From: Nesterenkonia xinjiangensis
Lineage (GTDB): Bacteria; Actinomycetota; Actinomycetes; Actinomycetales; Micrococcaceae
DNA: 64,000 nt
Direction of reading: 5' to 3'
NCBI RefSeq assembly: GCF_013410745.1
Contig: NZ_JACCFY010000001.1
Location: forward strand, 186,001 to 250,000
Shown here: positions 38,169 to 45,381 of the stretch, piece by piece
Layout: each line of letters starts with the position of its first letter
How positions within the stretch are numbered: position 1 is the first letter of the stretch
Position numbers and translations under genes: made by a program
The notes under the pieces: model-generated
Database searches by the model: none
What the model was told of the DNA's origin: nothing
The model's input: only the letters and a program-made list of their open reading frames with translations

Positions 38169-38258
38169 ATGGTCTCTGGTCTGCTTGGAACTGTTCTGGA
38201 CATCGTCGGAGGGCTGACCGACACGCTCCTCGACCTGCTGACCGGCCTGGGGCTCTGA
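38169..38258 (+). CDS. Candidate 29-residue amphipathic hydrophobic peptide
   Basis: A short gene starting MVSGLLGTVLDIVGG and ending DLLTGLGL. It is rich in Leu, Gly, Val and Ile with four Asp and no Lys or Arg, so anionic and probably helical and amphipathic. AAAGG lies 9 bp before the ATG, an AT-rich block (38048-38100) precedes it, and a strong hairpin follows 21 bp after the stop. This is the layout of an independent small transcript. It could be a membrane-active peptide, a toxin-like peptide or a membrane-protein modulator; no homology is claimed. Confidence 0.5.
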   Translation: MVSGLLGTVLDIVGGLTDTLLDLLTGLGL

Positions 38259-38279
38259 GCCTCCACGCACACCCACGGC

Positions 38280-38325
38280 GTGCCGCCCGTCGCTGAGCCC
38301 CACGCTCAGCTGTGACGGGCGGCAC
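38280..38325. terminator. Strong hairpin after the 29-codon gene
   Basis: Perfect 12-bp arms GTGCCGCCCGTC / GACGGGCGGCAC with an inner CTGAGC/GCTCAG stem. Confidence 0.8.
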
Positions 38326-38355
38326 TGTCATGATCGGCACCATCGCCAGCGACCG

Positions 38356-38361
38356 TAGAAT
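38356..38361 (+). promoter_or_regulatory. -10 box (leaderless type) of the YitT-like gene
   Basis: TAGAAT ends 6 bp before the ATG at 38368. Confidence 0.5.
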
Positions 38362-38367
38362 CGCTCC

Positions 38368-38994
38368 ATGCCCGCCGACTCCCTGCAGCCACTGCCAGAC
38401 GTCCGCTTCCCGCACTCCCCCGCGGAGGACCTCCTGGGCATGCTGACCGGCACGTTCCTGGCCTCCTTCGGCCTCCACCTGCTGCATGCCTCGCAGGCGG
38501 TCACCGGCGGAACAGCCGGGCTCTCCCTGCTGCTCACGTATGCGACGCCGTTGAGTTTCGCTGGGCTCTTCATGCTCGTGAACATCCCATTCTTCGTCCT
38601 GGCGATCTGGAAGAAGGGATGGAGATTCACCCTCCGCACCGCACTCGCAGTGGCGATGGTCTCCGGGTTCTCCCTGGTGCATGAGCGTTTCATCCCACTG
38701 CCTGAGCTGCACCCCATCTACGCAGTGGTCGCCGGGAATCTCCTCGCCGGTGTCGGCCTGCTCATCCTATTCCGCCACGGCGCGAGTCTCGGCGGCTTCA
38801 ACATCGTGGCGCTGATCCTCCAGGAGCGGGCGGGGCTCCGTGCCGGATATGTACAGATGGCCATGGACCTGTGCGTGATCCTGCTGGCGCTCACCGTGAT
38901 GGCCCCGGCCCAGGTAGCTCTGTCCGCGCTCGGCGCCATCGTGCTCAACATCGTGCTGGCCTTCAACCACCGCCCGGAACGATACCGCGCCTGA
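38368..38994 (+). CDS. YitT-family membrane protein
   Basis: A 208-residue protein with five to six membrane segments. QAVTGGTAGLSLLL and HGASLGGFNIVALIL are the repeated glycine-rich motifs of the YitT/YczE (DUF161-type) family; the C-terminal soluble DUF2179 domain of longer YitT proteins is absent. The transport substrate is unknown. It is followed 18 bp later by the macro-domain gene, which has its own -10-like box. Confidence 0.82.
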   Translation: MPADSLQPLPDVRFPHSPAEDLLGMLTGTFLASFGLHLLHASQAVTGGTAGLSLLLTYATPLSFAGLFMLVNIPFFVLAIWKKGWRFTLRTALAVAMVSGFSLVHERFIPLPELHPIYAVVAGNLLAGVGLLILFRHGASLGGFNIVALILQERAGLRAGYVQMAMDLCVILLALTVMAPAQVALSALGAIVLNIVLAFNHRPERYRA

Positions 38995-38999
38995 CCCCC

Positions 39000-39005
39000 T
39001 AGGCT
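39000..39005 (+). promoter_or_regulatory. -10 box (leaderless type) of the macro-domain gene
   Basis: TAGGCT ends 7 bp before the ATG at 39013. Confidence 0.45.
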
Positions 39006-39012
39006 GTCGTCC

Positions 39013-39528
39013 ATGCGGATCACCATCGTCGAAGGCGACATCACCATCCAGGACGTTGATGCCATCGTCAATGCGGCGAACTCCTCTCTGCTCGGCGGGG
39101 GCGGGGTGGACGGCGCTATCCATCGCGCCGCCGGTGAGGAGCTCTTGGAGCACTGCCGAGAACTGCGAGCCCGAGACTGGCCCGAGGGACTGCCACCGGG
39201 CCGCGCCGCCTCCACTCCGGCGGGCCGCCTCCCGGCTGATCACGTCATCCACACCGTCGGGCCGAACCGCCGGGCGGGTCAGACCGATCCCGATGTGCTC
39301 GCCTCCTGCTTCAGAGAGTCCCTGGCCGAGGCTGTCAGACTGGGCGTGCGACGCGTGGCCTTCCCTGCCATCGGGGCCGGCGTCTACGGCTGGGACGCCG
39401 ACGACGTCGCCGCGGCGGCCCACCAGGTGCTCACCGACGAGTCCTCACGCTGGGAACCCTTGGACGAGGTCAGATTCGTCCTCTTCTCCGAAGCGGTCGC
39501 GGCGGTTTTCCGACGTCGAATGCTATGA
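39013..39528 (+). CDS. Macro-domain protein (O-acetyl-ADP-ribose deacetylase type)
   Basis: A 171-residue MacroD/YmdB-class domain that hydrolyses O-acetyl-ADP-ribose or removes ADP-ribose from proteins. The ligand-site motifs are intact: VDAIVNAANSSLLGGGGVDG, HTVGP and FPAIGAGVYGW. No sirtuin or ADP-ribosyltransferase gene is adjacent. Confidence 0.93.
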   Translation: MRITIVEGDITIQDVDAIVNAANSSLLGGGGVDGAIHRAAGEELLEHCRELRARDWPEGLPPGRAASTPAGRLPADHVIHTVGPNRRAGQTDPDVLASCFRESLAEAVRLGVRRVAFPAIGAGVYGWDADDVAAAAHQVLTDESSRWEPLDEVRFVLFSEAVAAVFRRRML

Positions 39529-39643
39529 CTCTTCGATCACACGGTCTGGTCCCTGCCGGAGCAGATGGGGAACACCGTAGACACCGCCACCACGGATCCC
39601 GTGCAGCGCCGGCCTCCCGCCACGCCATGCAGCAGGGAAGCTC

Positions 39644-41146
39644 ATGAAACTCCTGCACGCCCTCAGGAAGAGATTCATACACGCCCTCAGGGCGCTGGTG
39701 CCGATCCTCTGCGTCGTGGTGCTCTTTCAGGCGGCGGTGTTCCGCCAGGTGCCGGAGGGCTGGGGCTCCATCCTCATCGGTCTCCTCATCGTCGCCGCAG
39801 GGATCGCTCTCTTCCTCGAGGGCCTGGAGCGCAGCGTCTTCCCCGTCGGGAAGTCCATCACGAACAAGCTCGTCAAGTCGGCCTCGTTGTGGAAGCTGCT
39901 TCCCTTCTGCTTCGCCATCGGATTCGCGGCCGTCATCGCAGAACCGGCGCTGATCTCAGTCGCCGACCAAGCCGAACTCGTCAGCGAAGGACGTCTCGAC
40001 AGCCTCGTCCTACGACTCGTCATCGCCCTCAGCGTCGGCGCCGTCATGATCCTGGGGGCGTTGCGAGTCTTCCTCGGCTGGCCCCTGCACAGGGTGCTGA
40101 TCGTCGGCTACGCGGCCGTCCTGGCCCTGACCTCCGTGGCGCCGCCCGAAGTCTCCAGCCTCGCCTACGATTCGGGCGGAGTGACGACCAACATCGTCAC
40201 CGTGCCCCTCATCGCCGCCATCGGCATCGGCATGGCCGCTTCGATCACCGGGCGCAGCAGACTCAGGGATGGGTTCGGCCTCGTCGCGCTGTGTGTGATG
40301 GTCCCTATGATCAGCGTCCAGCTCTACGGCATCCTGGTCTACCAGGTCGGCGATGCCGAGAGTGTGGCCGCCGAGGGGACACAGGGGTCGGACGCCTGGT
40401 GGCTCGACCTGCTGGCAGGCCTCGGGACCGTGATCAGGGATGTCGCTCCGGTGATCGGCGTCGTGCTCTTCTTCCAGTTCGTCGTTCTGCGCCGACGTCT
40501 GGGAAACCCCGTCCAGGCGACCGTCGGTTTCAGCATGGTCATCCTCGGCCTCTTCGGTTTCATCGTGGGCCTGGAGATCGGGCTGCTGCCGATGGGGAGT
40601 CGGATGGCTGAGCAGCTCATCGAGACCGACCAGCGTCTGCTCATCATCGGTTTCGGTGTGCTGATCGGATTCGCCACGACGATGGCAGAGCCAGCGCTGA
40701 TGGCCATCGCCGAGGAGGCCGAGGACATCTCCGAGAAGGGTCTCCGTGCGAACACCCTGCGCGTCCTCGTCGCCTGCGGAGTCGCGGGAGGCATCGGCAT
40801 CGGCGTTCTGAGGATCCTCACCGGTGGCTCCTTCGCCCTCATCATCGCCAGCATGTACCTCCTAGTACTGTCGCTGGTTCTGCTGGCACCCAAGGAGCTC
40901 GTTCCTATCGCCTTCGACCTCGGCGGAGTGACGACCAGTGAGATCACGGTTCCACTCATCACAGCCCTGGGGATCGGGCTCGCATCGGCGATCCCTGGTC
41001 GCGACATCCTCATCGACGGCTTCGGCCTCATCGCCTTCGCATCAGTGGGTCCAGTCCTGGCTGTACTTGGCTATGCTGTGCTAGTCAGGTTCACCGCGAA
41101 GGCGGAGCCCCGCTCCTCCGCACCTGCCGCTCCGAGGGAGGCATGA
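39644..41146 (+). CDS. Fused double-DUF1538 membrane transporter (UmpAB-like)
   Basis: A 500-residue membrane protein of two DUF1538 repeats. The halves mirror each other: AEPALISVADQAE with AEPALMAIAEEAE, and GGVTTNIVTVPLI with GGVTTSEITVPLI. Each half has about six hydrophobic segments. In Halomonas a pair of separate DUF1538 proteins (UmpA/UmpB) was reported as a Na+(Li+,K+)/H+ antiporter; here the two are one polypeptide. Cation/proton antiport is therefore the best inference. It overlaps the PII-like gene by four bases. Confidence 0.82.
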   Translation: MKLLHALRKRFIHALRALVPILCVVVLFQAAVFRQVPEGWGSILIGLLIVAAGIALFLEGLERSVFPVGKSITNKLVKSASLWKLLPFCFAIGFAAVIAEPALISVADQAELVSEGRLDSLVLRLVIALSVGAVMILGALRVFLGWPLHRVLIVGYAAVLALTSVAPPEVSSLAYDSGGVTTNIVTVPLIAAIGIGMAASITGRSRLRDGFGLVALCVMVPMISVQLYGILVYQVGDAESVAAEGTQGSDAWWLDLLAGLGTVIRDVAPVIGVVLFFQFVVLRRRLGNPVQATVGFSMVILGLFGFIVGLEIGLLPMGSRMAEQLIETDQRLLIIGFGVLIGFATTMAEPALMAIAEEAEDISEKGLRANTLRVLVACGVAGGIGIGVLRILTGGSFALIIASMYLLVLSLVLLAPKELVPIAFDLGGVTTSEITVPLITALGIGLASAIPGRDILIDGFGLIAFASVGPVLAVLGYAVLVRFTAKAEPRSSAPAAPREA

Positions 41147-41466
41147 TGTCTCAGAAGGCCGTGTTCGTCGTCATCCCGGATGATCGGGAGGAGAGGGCCA
41201 TCGCTCTCGTCGAGGACGCCGGAGCCACCGGTGTCACAGCCCTGTCGGCGCGAGGCGTCGGCAAGCACGCCCGCAAGACGTTCTTCGGAGCGAGGTTCTC
41301 CGGCGCACAATCTGCGTTGATCATGCTTGTGCCGGAGGACAAGGTGACACCGATCATGTCCTGCCTCGACGAGGTCATCTACGAGGGGCAGGAAGCCCAC
41401 GGAATCTGCTTCACCGTCCCTGTGGAACAGATCTCTCCACCCGAGCCCTCAACCGACTCCTCCTGA
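41143..41466 (+). CDS. PII-like signalling protein partner of the DUF1538 transporter
   Basis: A 107-residue protein with the PII/GlnB-like ferredoxin fold: an N-terminal strand KAVFVVIPDDREER, helix, GATGVTALSARGVG leading into a T-loop-like segment, and a second half with LIMLVPEDKVTPIMSCLDEV. The Tyr of classical uridylylated PII is not visible. Start and transporter stop overlap (ATGATG), so the two are made together. PII-like proteins often gate the transporter encoded beside them, as SbtB does for SbtA. Confidence 0.75.
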   Translation: MMSQKAVFVVIPDDREERAIALVEDAGATGVTALSARGVGKHARKTFFGARFSGAQSALIMLVPEDKVTPIMSCLDEVIYEGQEAHGICFTVPVEQISPPEPSTDSS

Positions 41467-41484
41467 CGTTCTCACCTCGACCAT

Positions 41485-42072
41485 TCAGCCCGCATAGGCC
41501 TTCCAGTCAAAGGTCTCCCCGACGTCCTGGGCGTTGAGCGCGTAGGAGATCTGCCCGTCCAGGTGCTCACGGATGAGATCGGCATGCCCCGCATGGCGTG
41601 CCACCTCCGCGACCAGATGCTGAGCCACCCAGCGCACGTTCCAGGACTCCAGGTCCTTCGGGAACCACGGAGCGTCCGGAATCGGCACCCGGGTGTCGAA
41701 GTCCACGGCGCCCAGCACAGGTCGTACCAGGTCCCGGGCCGTATTGAGCCGGGCGCGCAGTGTGGCACCGTCGACCTCAGGCACCTCCTCGCCGGTCCAG
41801 AAGCCGTCGAAGCCCAGGGCGAAGGCCTCCTCGGCAAGCCCTCTGTCCGACTCGGCGACTCCGTGGACGTAGACATGGTGCAGCCAGCGGATCACAGTCT
41901 GGGTCACATGGGCGAACAGACCTCCCATGCTCAACGTGCCTGCGGTGGGGGCGGCACGCAGCTGGACATCGTCGAGGTCCAGCGCGGAGATGCGCAGCTG
42001 CTCAAGCTGCTGGATGACATAGGTGGCGCAGGCGTCGCGCTCATCGGTCACCTCGGGGGTCAGGAAGGGCAT
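41485..42072 (-). CDS. DinB-like (DUF664-type) protein, possible thiol-dependent transferase
   Basis: A 195-residue four-helix-bundle protein of the DinB/YfiT superfamily: MGGLFAHVTQTVIRWLHHV and WVAQHLVAEVARHAGHADLI carry the histidines expected to bind a metal. Relatives in actinobacteria use mycothiol. The ATG at 42070-42072 has an AGAGGAGA site. It is divergent from a WYL regulator with a perfect palindrome between. Confidence 0.83.
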   Translation of the reverse strand: MPFLTPEVTDERDACATYVIQQLEQLRISALDLDDVQLRAAPTAGTLSMGGLFAHVTQTVIRWLHHVYVHGVAESDRGLAEEAFALGFDGFWTGEEVPEVDGATLRARLNTARDLVRPVLGAVDFDTRVPIPDAPWFPKDLESWNVRWVAQHLVAEVARHAGHADLIREHLDGQISYALNAQDVGETFDWKAYAG

Positions 42073-42116
42073 GACATTCTCCTCTCGGGGTTCGTGGTGC
42101 CGAGTCTTCCTCCCTC

Positions 42117-42137
42117 TGCGGACAGATACTGTCCGCA
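42117..42137. promoter_or_regulatory. Perfect palindrome between DinB-like and WYL genes
   Basis: TGCGGACAG-ATA-CTGTCCGCA, 9-bp perfect arms with a 3-bp centre, placed between the two divergent starts and just upstream of the WYL -10 box. It is the likely binding site of the WYL regulator. Confidence 0.7.
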
Positions 42138-42146
42138 TCCCAGGCG

Positions 42147-42152
42147 TATCCT
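42147..42152 (+). promoter_or_regulatory. -10 box (leaderless type) of the WYL regulator
   Basis: TATCCT ends 6 bp before the ATG at 42159; the palindrome at 42117-42137 would cover the -35 region, consistent with autoregulation. Confidence 0.55.
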
Positions 42153-42158
42153 GAGGGC

Positions 42159-43148
42159 ATGGCCAGCGACACCACCGACCCCACTCGCCGGGCGCTCCAG
42201 ATCCTCGGGTTCATGCAGGCCCGCTCCTCCGCCAGCGCCGAGGAGATCGCGGAGCGACTGGGCGTCACCACGCGCACCGTACGACGCGACGTGCAACGCC
42301 TTCGAGACCTCGGATACGGGATCGAGTCGACAGCCGGACAGGGCGGCGGGTACCGCCTGGTGGCAGGCTCCAACCGGCCGGTGCTGGTGCTGGAGCCGGA
42401 GGAGGCTTCCGCCGTCGTGCTCGGCCTGGCCCACCTCACCGACCTCGGCCTCTCCGGTCTGGAGGACGCCGCGCTCTCCGCCCTGGCCAAGGTCAGCCGG
42501 ACCATGCCGCCTCAGGTCTCGGCTGCGGCGGAGAAGGTCCGGCGCGGCACCGCCGTCGTCGGCGCACGCGATGCACAGACCCCGGTGGAACACGTGGCGC
42601 TGCTGGCCGAAGCAGCCGCCGAGCGACGCACCGTCACCTTCTCCCACCGCCGCGAGGGCAGCCCGAGGGATCGGCGGGCGGATCCCTACCGGGTCGTGTC
42701 GTTCGCCGGCCGCTGGTACCTGTTCGCCTGGTGCCACCTGCGCCAGGACTGGCGCACCTTCCGAGTGGACCGGATCGGCGAGGTCCATGTCACCACGCTG
42801 CACTACACGGTCGCTCCCTCCCCTGACCCGGTGGCCACGGTGAAGGACGCGGTGCTCCGCTCCCCGTACCCCCTGGTGGCGCGGGTGATCGTGGGGGCAC
42901 CGGCCGACCAGGTGCGGCCTCGGCTCTCCCCGCATGCCGCCGACGTCGAGCCTGCCGGCCCTCACCACGCGCTGGTGACCATCGGCGCACAGGAGGCCGG
43001 CTGGGTGGCAGTCCACTTGGCAGGGCTGAGGCTTCCGCTGCAGGTGATCGAGCCTCCTGAACTCGTCGAGGAGCTGCGGCTGCTGGGGCGGGACCTCACC
43101 GCCGTGACGCTCGCGGCTGACCCCGGTGTGGCCCGCGCCATAGACTGA
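42159..43148 (+). CDS. HTH-WYL transcriptional regulator (YafY type)
   Basis: A 329-residue regulator. The N-terminal winged helix (SAEEIAERLGVTTRTVRRDV) is followed by GYGIESTAGQGGGYRL, then the WYL domain with GRWYLFAWCHLRQDWRTFRV and a WCX-like C-terminal extension. WYL domains sense small ligands or nucleic acid. It is expected to control itself and the divergent DinB-like gene through the perfect palindrome. Confidence 0.9.
   Translation: MASDTTDPTRRALQILGFMQARSSASAEEIAERLGVTTRTVRRDVQRLRDLGYGIESTAGQGGGYRLVAGSNRPVLVLEPEEASAVVLGLAHLTDLGLSGLEDAALSALAKVSRTMPPQVSAAAEKVRRGTAVVGARDAQTPVEHVALLAEAAAERRTVTFSHRREGSPRDRRADPYRVVSFAGRWYLFAWCHLRQDWRTFRVDRIGEVHVTTLHYTVAPSPDPVATVKDAVLRSPYPLVARVIVGAPADQVRPRLSPHAADVEPAGPHHALVTIGAQEAGWVAVHLAGLRLPLQVIEPPELVEELRLLGRDLTAVTLAADPGVARAID
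43141..43146 (+). promoter_or_regulatory. -10 box (leaderless type) of the PaaK-like operon
   Basis: TAGACT ends 7 bp before the ATG at 43154 and lies inside the end of the WYL gene. Confidence 0.45.
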
Positions 43149-43153
43149 CCCCC

Positions 43154-44818
43154 ATGGCGCGATCGACACTCTTCTCCCTGAAGGCCCTCCGGCTGCGTCC
43201 GGCCGTCCCCGACGAGGATCAGGCGCATCTGCGGCGACTGCCGATCCGCCGCGGGCCAGTGAACATCGCCCGGCAAGTGATGCTGCGTTCGGCCAATGTG
43301 GGGCTCACCGCCGCCTATCGGCTCTACCGCGCCGACCCCGCGCTCTGGCGGTTCACCGCACGGCACTATCACCCAGCACTGGAGCGCTTCGCACAGCTCA
43401 ACGCCTGGATGATCTGCCAACACGCCTCGCTGGACGTCCCCGCCTATCAGGACCATCTGGCCCGCAGCGGCTACGAGTTCAGCTGGTGGGATCTGAACTC
43501 CTACACCCCCACCTCCAAGGACGGCTACGTACGCCGCTACCAAGAGGCCACTCGGTGTTGGAACGGACGCATCGACGTCGCCGGCACCGTGGTGGACGAG
43601 TCCTCCGGCTCCTCGGGGACCCCTTTCAACTGGATGAGGTCCAAACAGGAGCTCGACACCGTGCACAAGAACGTGGCCGGGTATGTGACGACGCTCTTCG
43701 GCGAGGAGAACCTATTCTGTATCAACGCGTTCTCCATGGGCGCCTGGGCCACCGGCACCAACACCGGGCAGGCCATGGCAAAGATCGCCATGGTCAAGAA
43801 CACCGGCCCGGACCTGGACAAGATCCTGGATACCATGCGCCACTTCGGCCCTCGATTCACCTACCTGATCACCGCCTACCCGCCCTTCCTCAAGCATCTG
43901 ACAGACCGGATGGAGGCTGCCGGGGACGAGTTCGCCGAGTTTCGGCTCAACGGGTTCGTCGGCGGTGAGGCGATGACCGAGGGACTGCGCGACCACCTGC
44001 AGCGCCGCTTCCATCGGGTCTACTCCGGCTACGGCGCCTCGGACCTGACGATCGGCATGGGCGGCGAAACCGACCTGTCCGTGACCCTGCGGCGGGAGCT
44101 GATCGCGGACTCGGCCTTCCGCACCCGGGTGCTCGGCGAGGACGAGACGCGCATCCCTATGGTGTTCCAGTACAACCCGCTGGAGACCTATCTGGAGACC
44201 ACCAAGGATGATGAACTGGTGGTGACGATCAACTCAGCGGCGGTGATGAGCCCTCGGCTGCGGTACAACATCGGCGACGAGGCCCGGCTGCTCTCCTTCC
44301 CGGAAATGGTGGAGCTCACCGCCGACTTCCCAGACCTGGTCCCCCGACTCAAGCGCGCCTACCGGCACCAGCGGATGAAGCTGCCCTTCCTGCTGCTCTT
44401 CGGCCGCACTGATTCGACCATCTCCTACATGGGCGCGAACATCTACCCGGTGGACGTGCAGAACGGCCTCTACCGGGACCCGCAGGTCGCCCGGCTCATC
44501 GAGTCGTTCCAGATCGAGCTGTTGCAGACCGACGAGCTGGAGCAGCGCCCCACCCTGCACGTTCAGCTGCACGAGCCGCAGCTCCACCCGGACGCCGACC
44601 TCGACGACGACGCCCGCGCCGACCTGGCCCAGACCCTGGCCTCCGGGATGCTGGAGCATCTGGCCTCCGTCTCCCGGGACGTGGCCGAATCGCTGGAGGA
44701 GGACGAGAGCGCCGGGGATCTGCGGGTCCACGTGCACCGCTGGCGCACGGGCCCCTTCGCTGACGACGCCTCCCGCCGCAAGATCAAGAACGTCTACCTC
44801 AGGACCGGGGAGAGCTGA
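43154..44818 (+). CDS. PaaK/F390-synthetase-like adenylate-forming enzyme
   Basis: A 554-residue member of the phenylacetate-CoA ligase-like branch of the ANL superfamily. The phosphate loop VDESSGSSGTPF, SGYGASDL, RYNIGDEARL and GRTDSTISYMGANIYPVDV (start of the small C-terminal domain) are all seen. These enzymes adenylate a carboxylate, or F420 in F390 synthetase. The substrate is unknown. It leads a tight operon with an unknown protein (2-bp gap) and an acyltransferase-nitroreductase fusion, so a small biosynthetic or modification pathway is plausible. Confidence 0.85.
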   Translation: MARSTLFSLKALRLRPAVPDEDQAHLRRLPIRRGPVNIARQVMLRSANVGLTAAYRLYRADPALWRFTARHYHPALERFAQLNAWMICQHASLDVPAYQDHLARSGYEFSWWDLNSYTPTSKDGYVRRYQEATRCWNGRIDVAGTVVDESSGSSGTPFNWMRSKQELDTVHKNVAGYVTTLFGEENLFCINAFSMGAWATGTNTGQAMAKIAMVKNTGPDLDKILDTMRHFGPRFTYLITAYPPFLKHLTDRMEAAGDEFAEFRLNGFVGGEAMTEGLRDHLQRRFHRVYSGYGASDLTIGMGGETDLSVTLRRELIADSAFRTRVLGEDETRIPMVFQYNPLETYLETTKDDELVVTINSAAVMSPRLRYNIGDEARLLSFPEMVELTADFPDLVPRLKRAYRHQRMKLPFLLLFGRTDSTISYMGANIYPVDVQNGLYRDPQVARLIESFQIELLQTDELEQRPTLHVQLHEPQLHPDADLDDDARADLAQTLASGMLEHLASVSRDVAESLEEDESAGDLRVHVHRWRTGPFADDASRRKIKNVYLRTGES

Positions 44819-44820
44819 CC

Positions 44821-45381
44821 ATGCGCACCCGCGACTTCTCCGCCTGCCGTGCACCACAGGCCCGCACCGGCGCGCTCTTCCTGGGCTGCAACGAATACCG
44901 CAGCCCCAAGGCCTTCGCCGAGCAGCTGATCACTTGGGCGCCGCTGGGCCGGGCGCTGAAGCGGGCGCCGGGCTACCTGTGGCACCGCAGCTACTACGAG
45001 TTCCCGCTGCGCATCGGCCTGGTGGTCAGCTTCGAGTCCCGGGAGTCGCTGATGGAGTTCGCCAAGATGCCGGAGCACCAGGCGATCATGCATTGGCTCG
45101 TCGGAACCTCTCCGGAGACCGGCACCCGCTCCGCAGACCCGGCGAAGGCTCCGGTGGTCGGCGGGTTCATCCGCATTCTGGAGGCCGAGGACGTCGGGTA
45201 TGCCAATGGCACCTGGCGGGCCGACTCCGAGGAGCTGCATATGGTGGAGCGGTGGCAGGACCAGCGGCCCGGGGATCGACGTCCGGAGGATCTCCCGGAT
45301 CGGCTGCGCGCCACGGTCACCGGCGTGGGCCAGATCACCGCCCTGGCGCGAGCGCTGAATCCGCTGCGCCGGAGGCGCTGA
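44821..45381 (+). CDS. Protein of unknown function in the PaaK-like operon
   Basis: A 186-residue protein with no signal peptide or membrane segment. The alternation of strands and helices around LWHRSYYEFPLRIGLVVSFE, RESLMEFAKMPEHQAIMHWL and GGFIRILEAEDV suggests a ferredoxin-like alpha/beta fold as in antibiotic-monooxygenase or Dabb proteins; this is only a structural impression. Its stop (TGA) shares one base with the next ATG, so it belongs to the same transcript. Confidence 0.7.
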   Translation: MRTRDFSACRAPQARTGALFLGCNEYRSPKAFAEQLITWAPLGRALKRAPGYLWHRSYYEFPLRIGLVVSFESRESLMEFAKMPEHQAIMHWLVGTSPETGTRSADPAKAPVVGGFIRILEAEDVGYANGTWRADSEELHMVERWQDQRPGDRRPEDLPDRLRATVTGVGQITALARALNPLRRRR

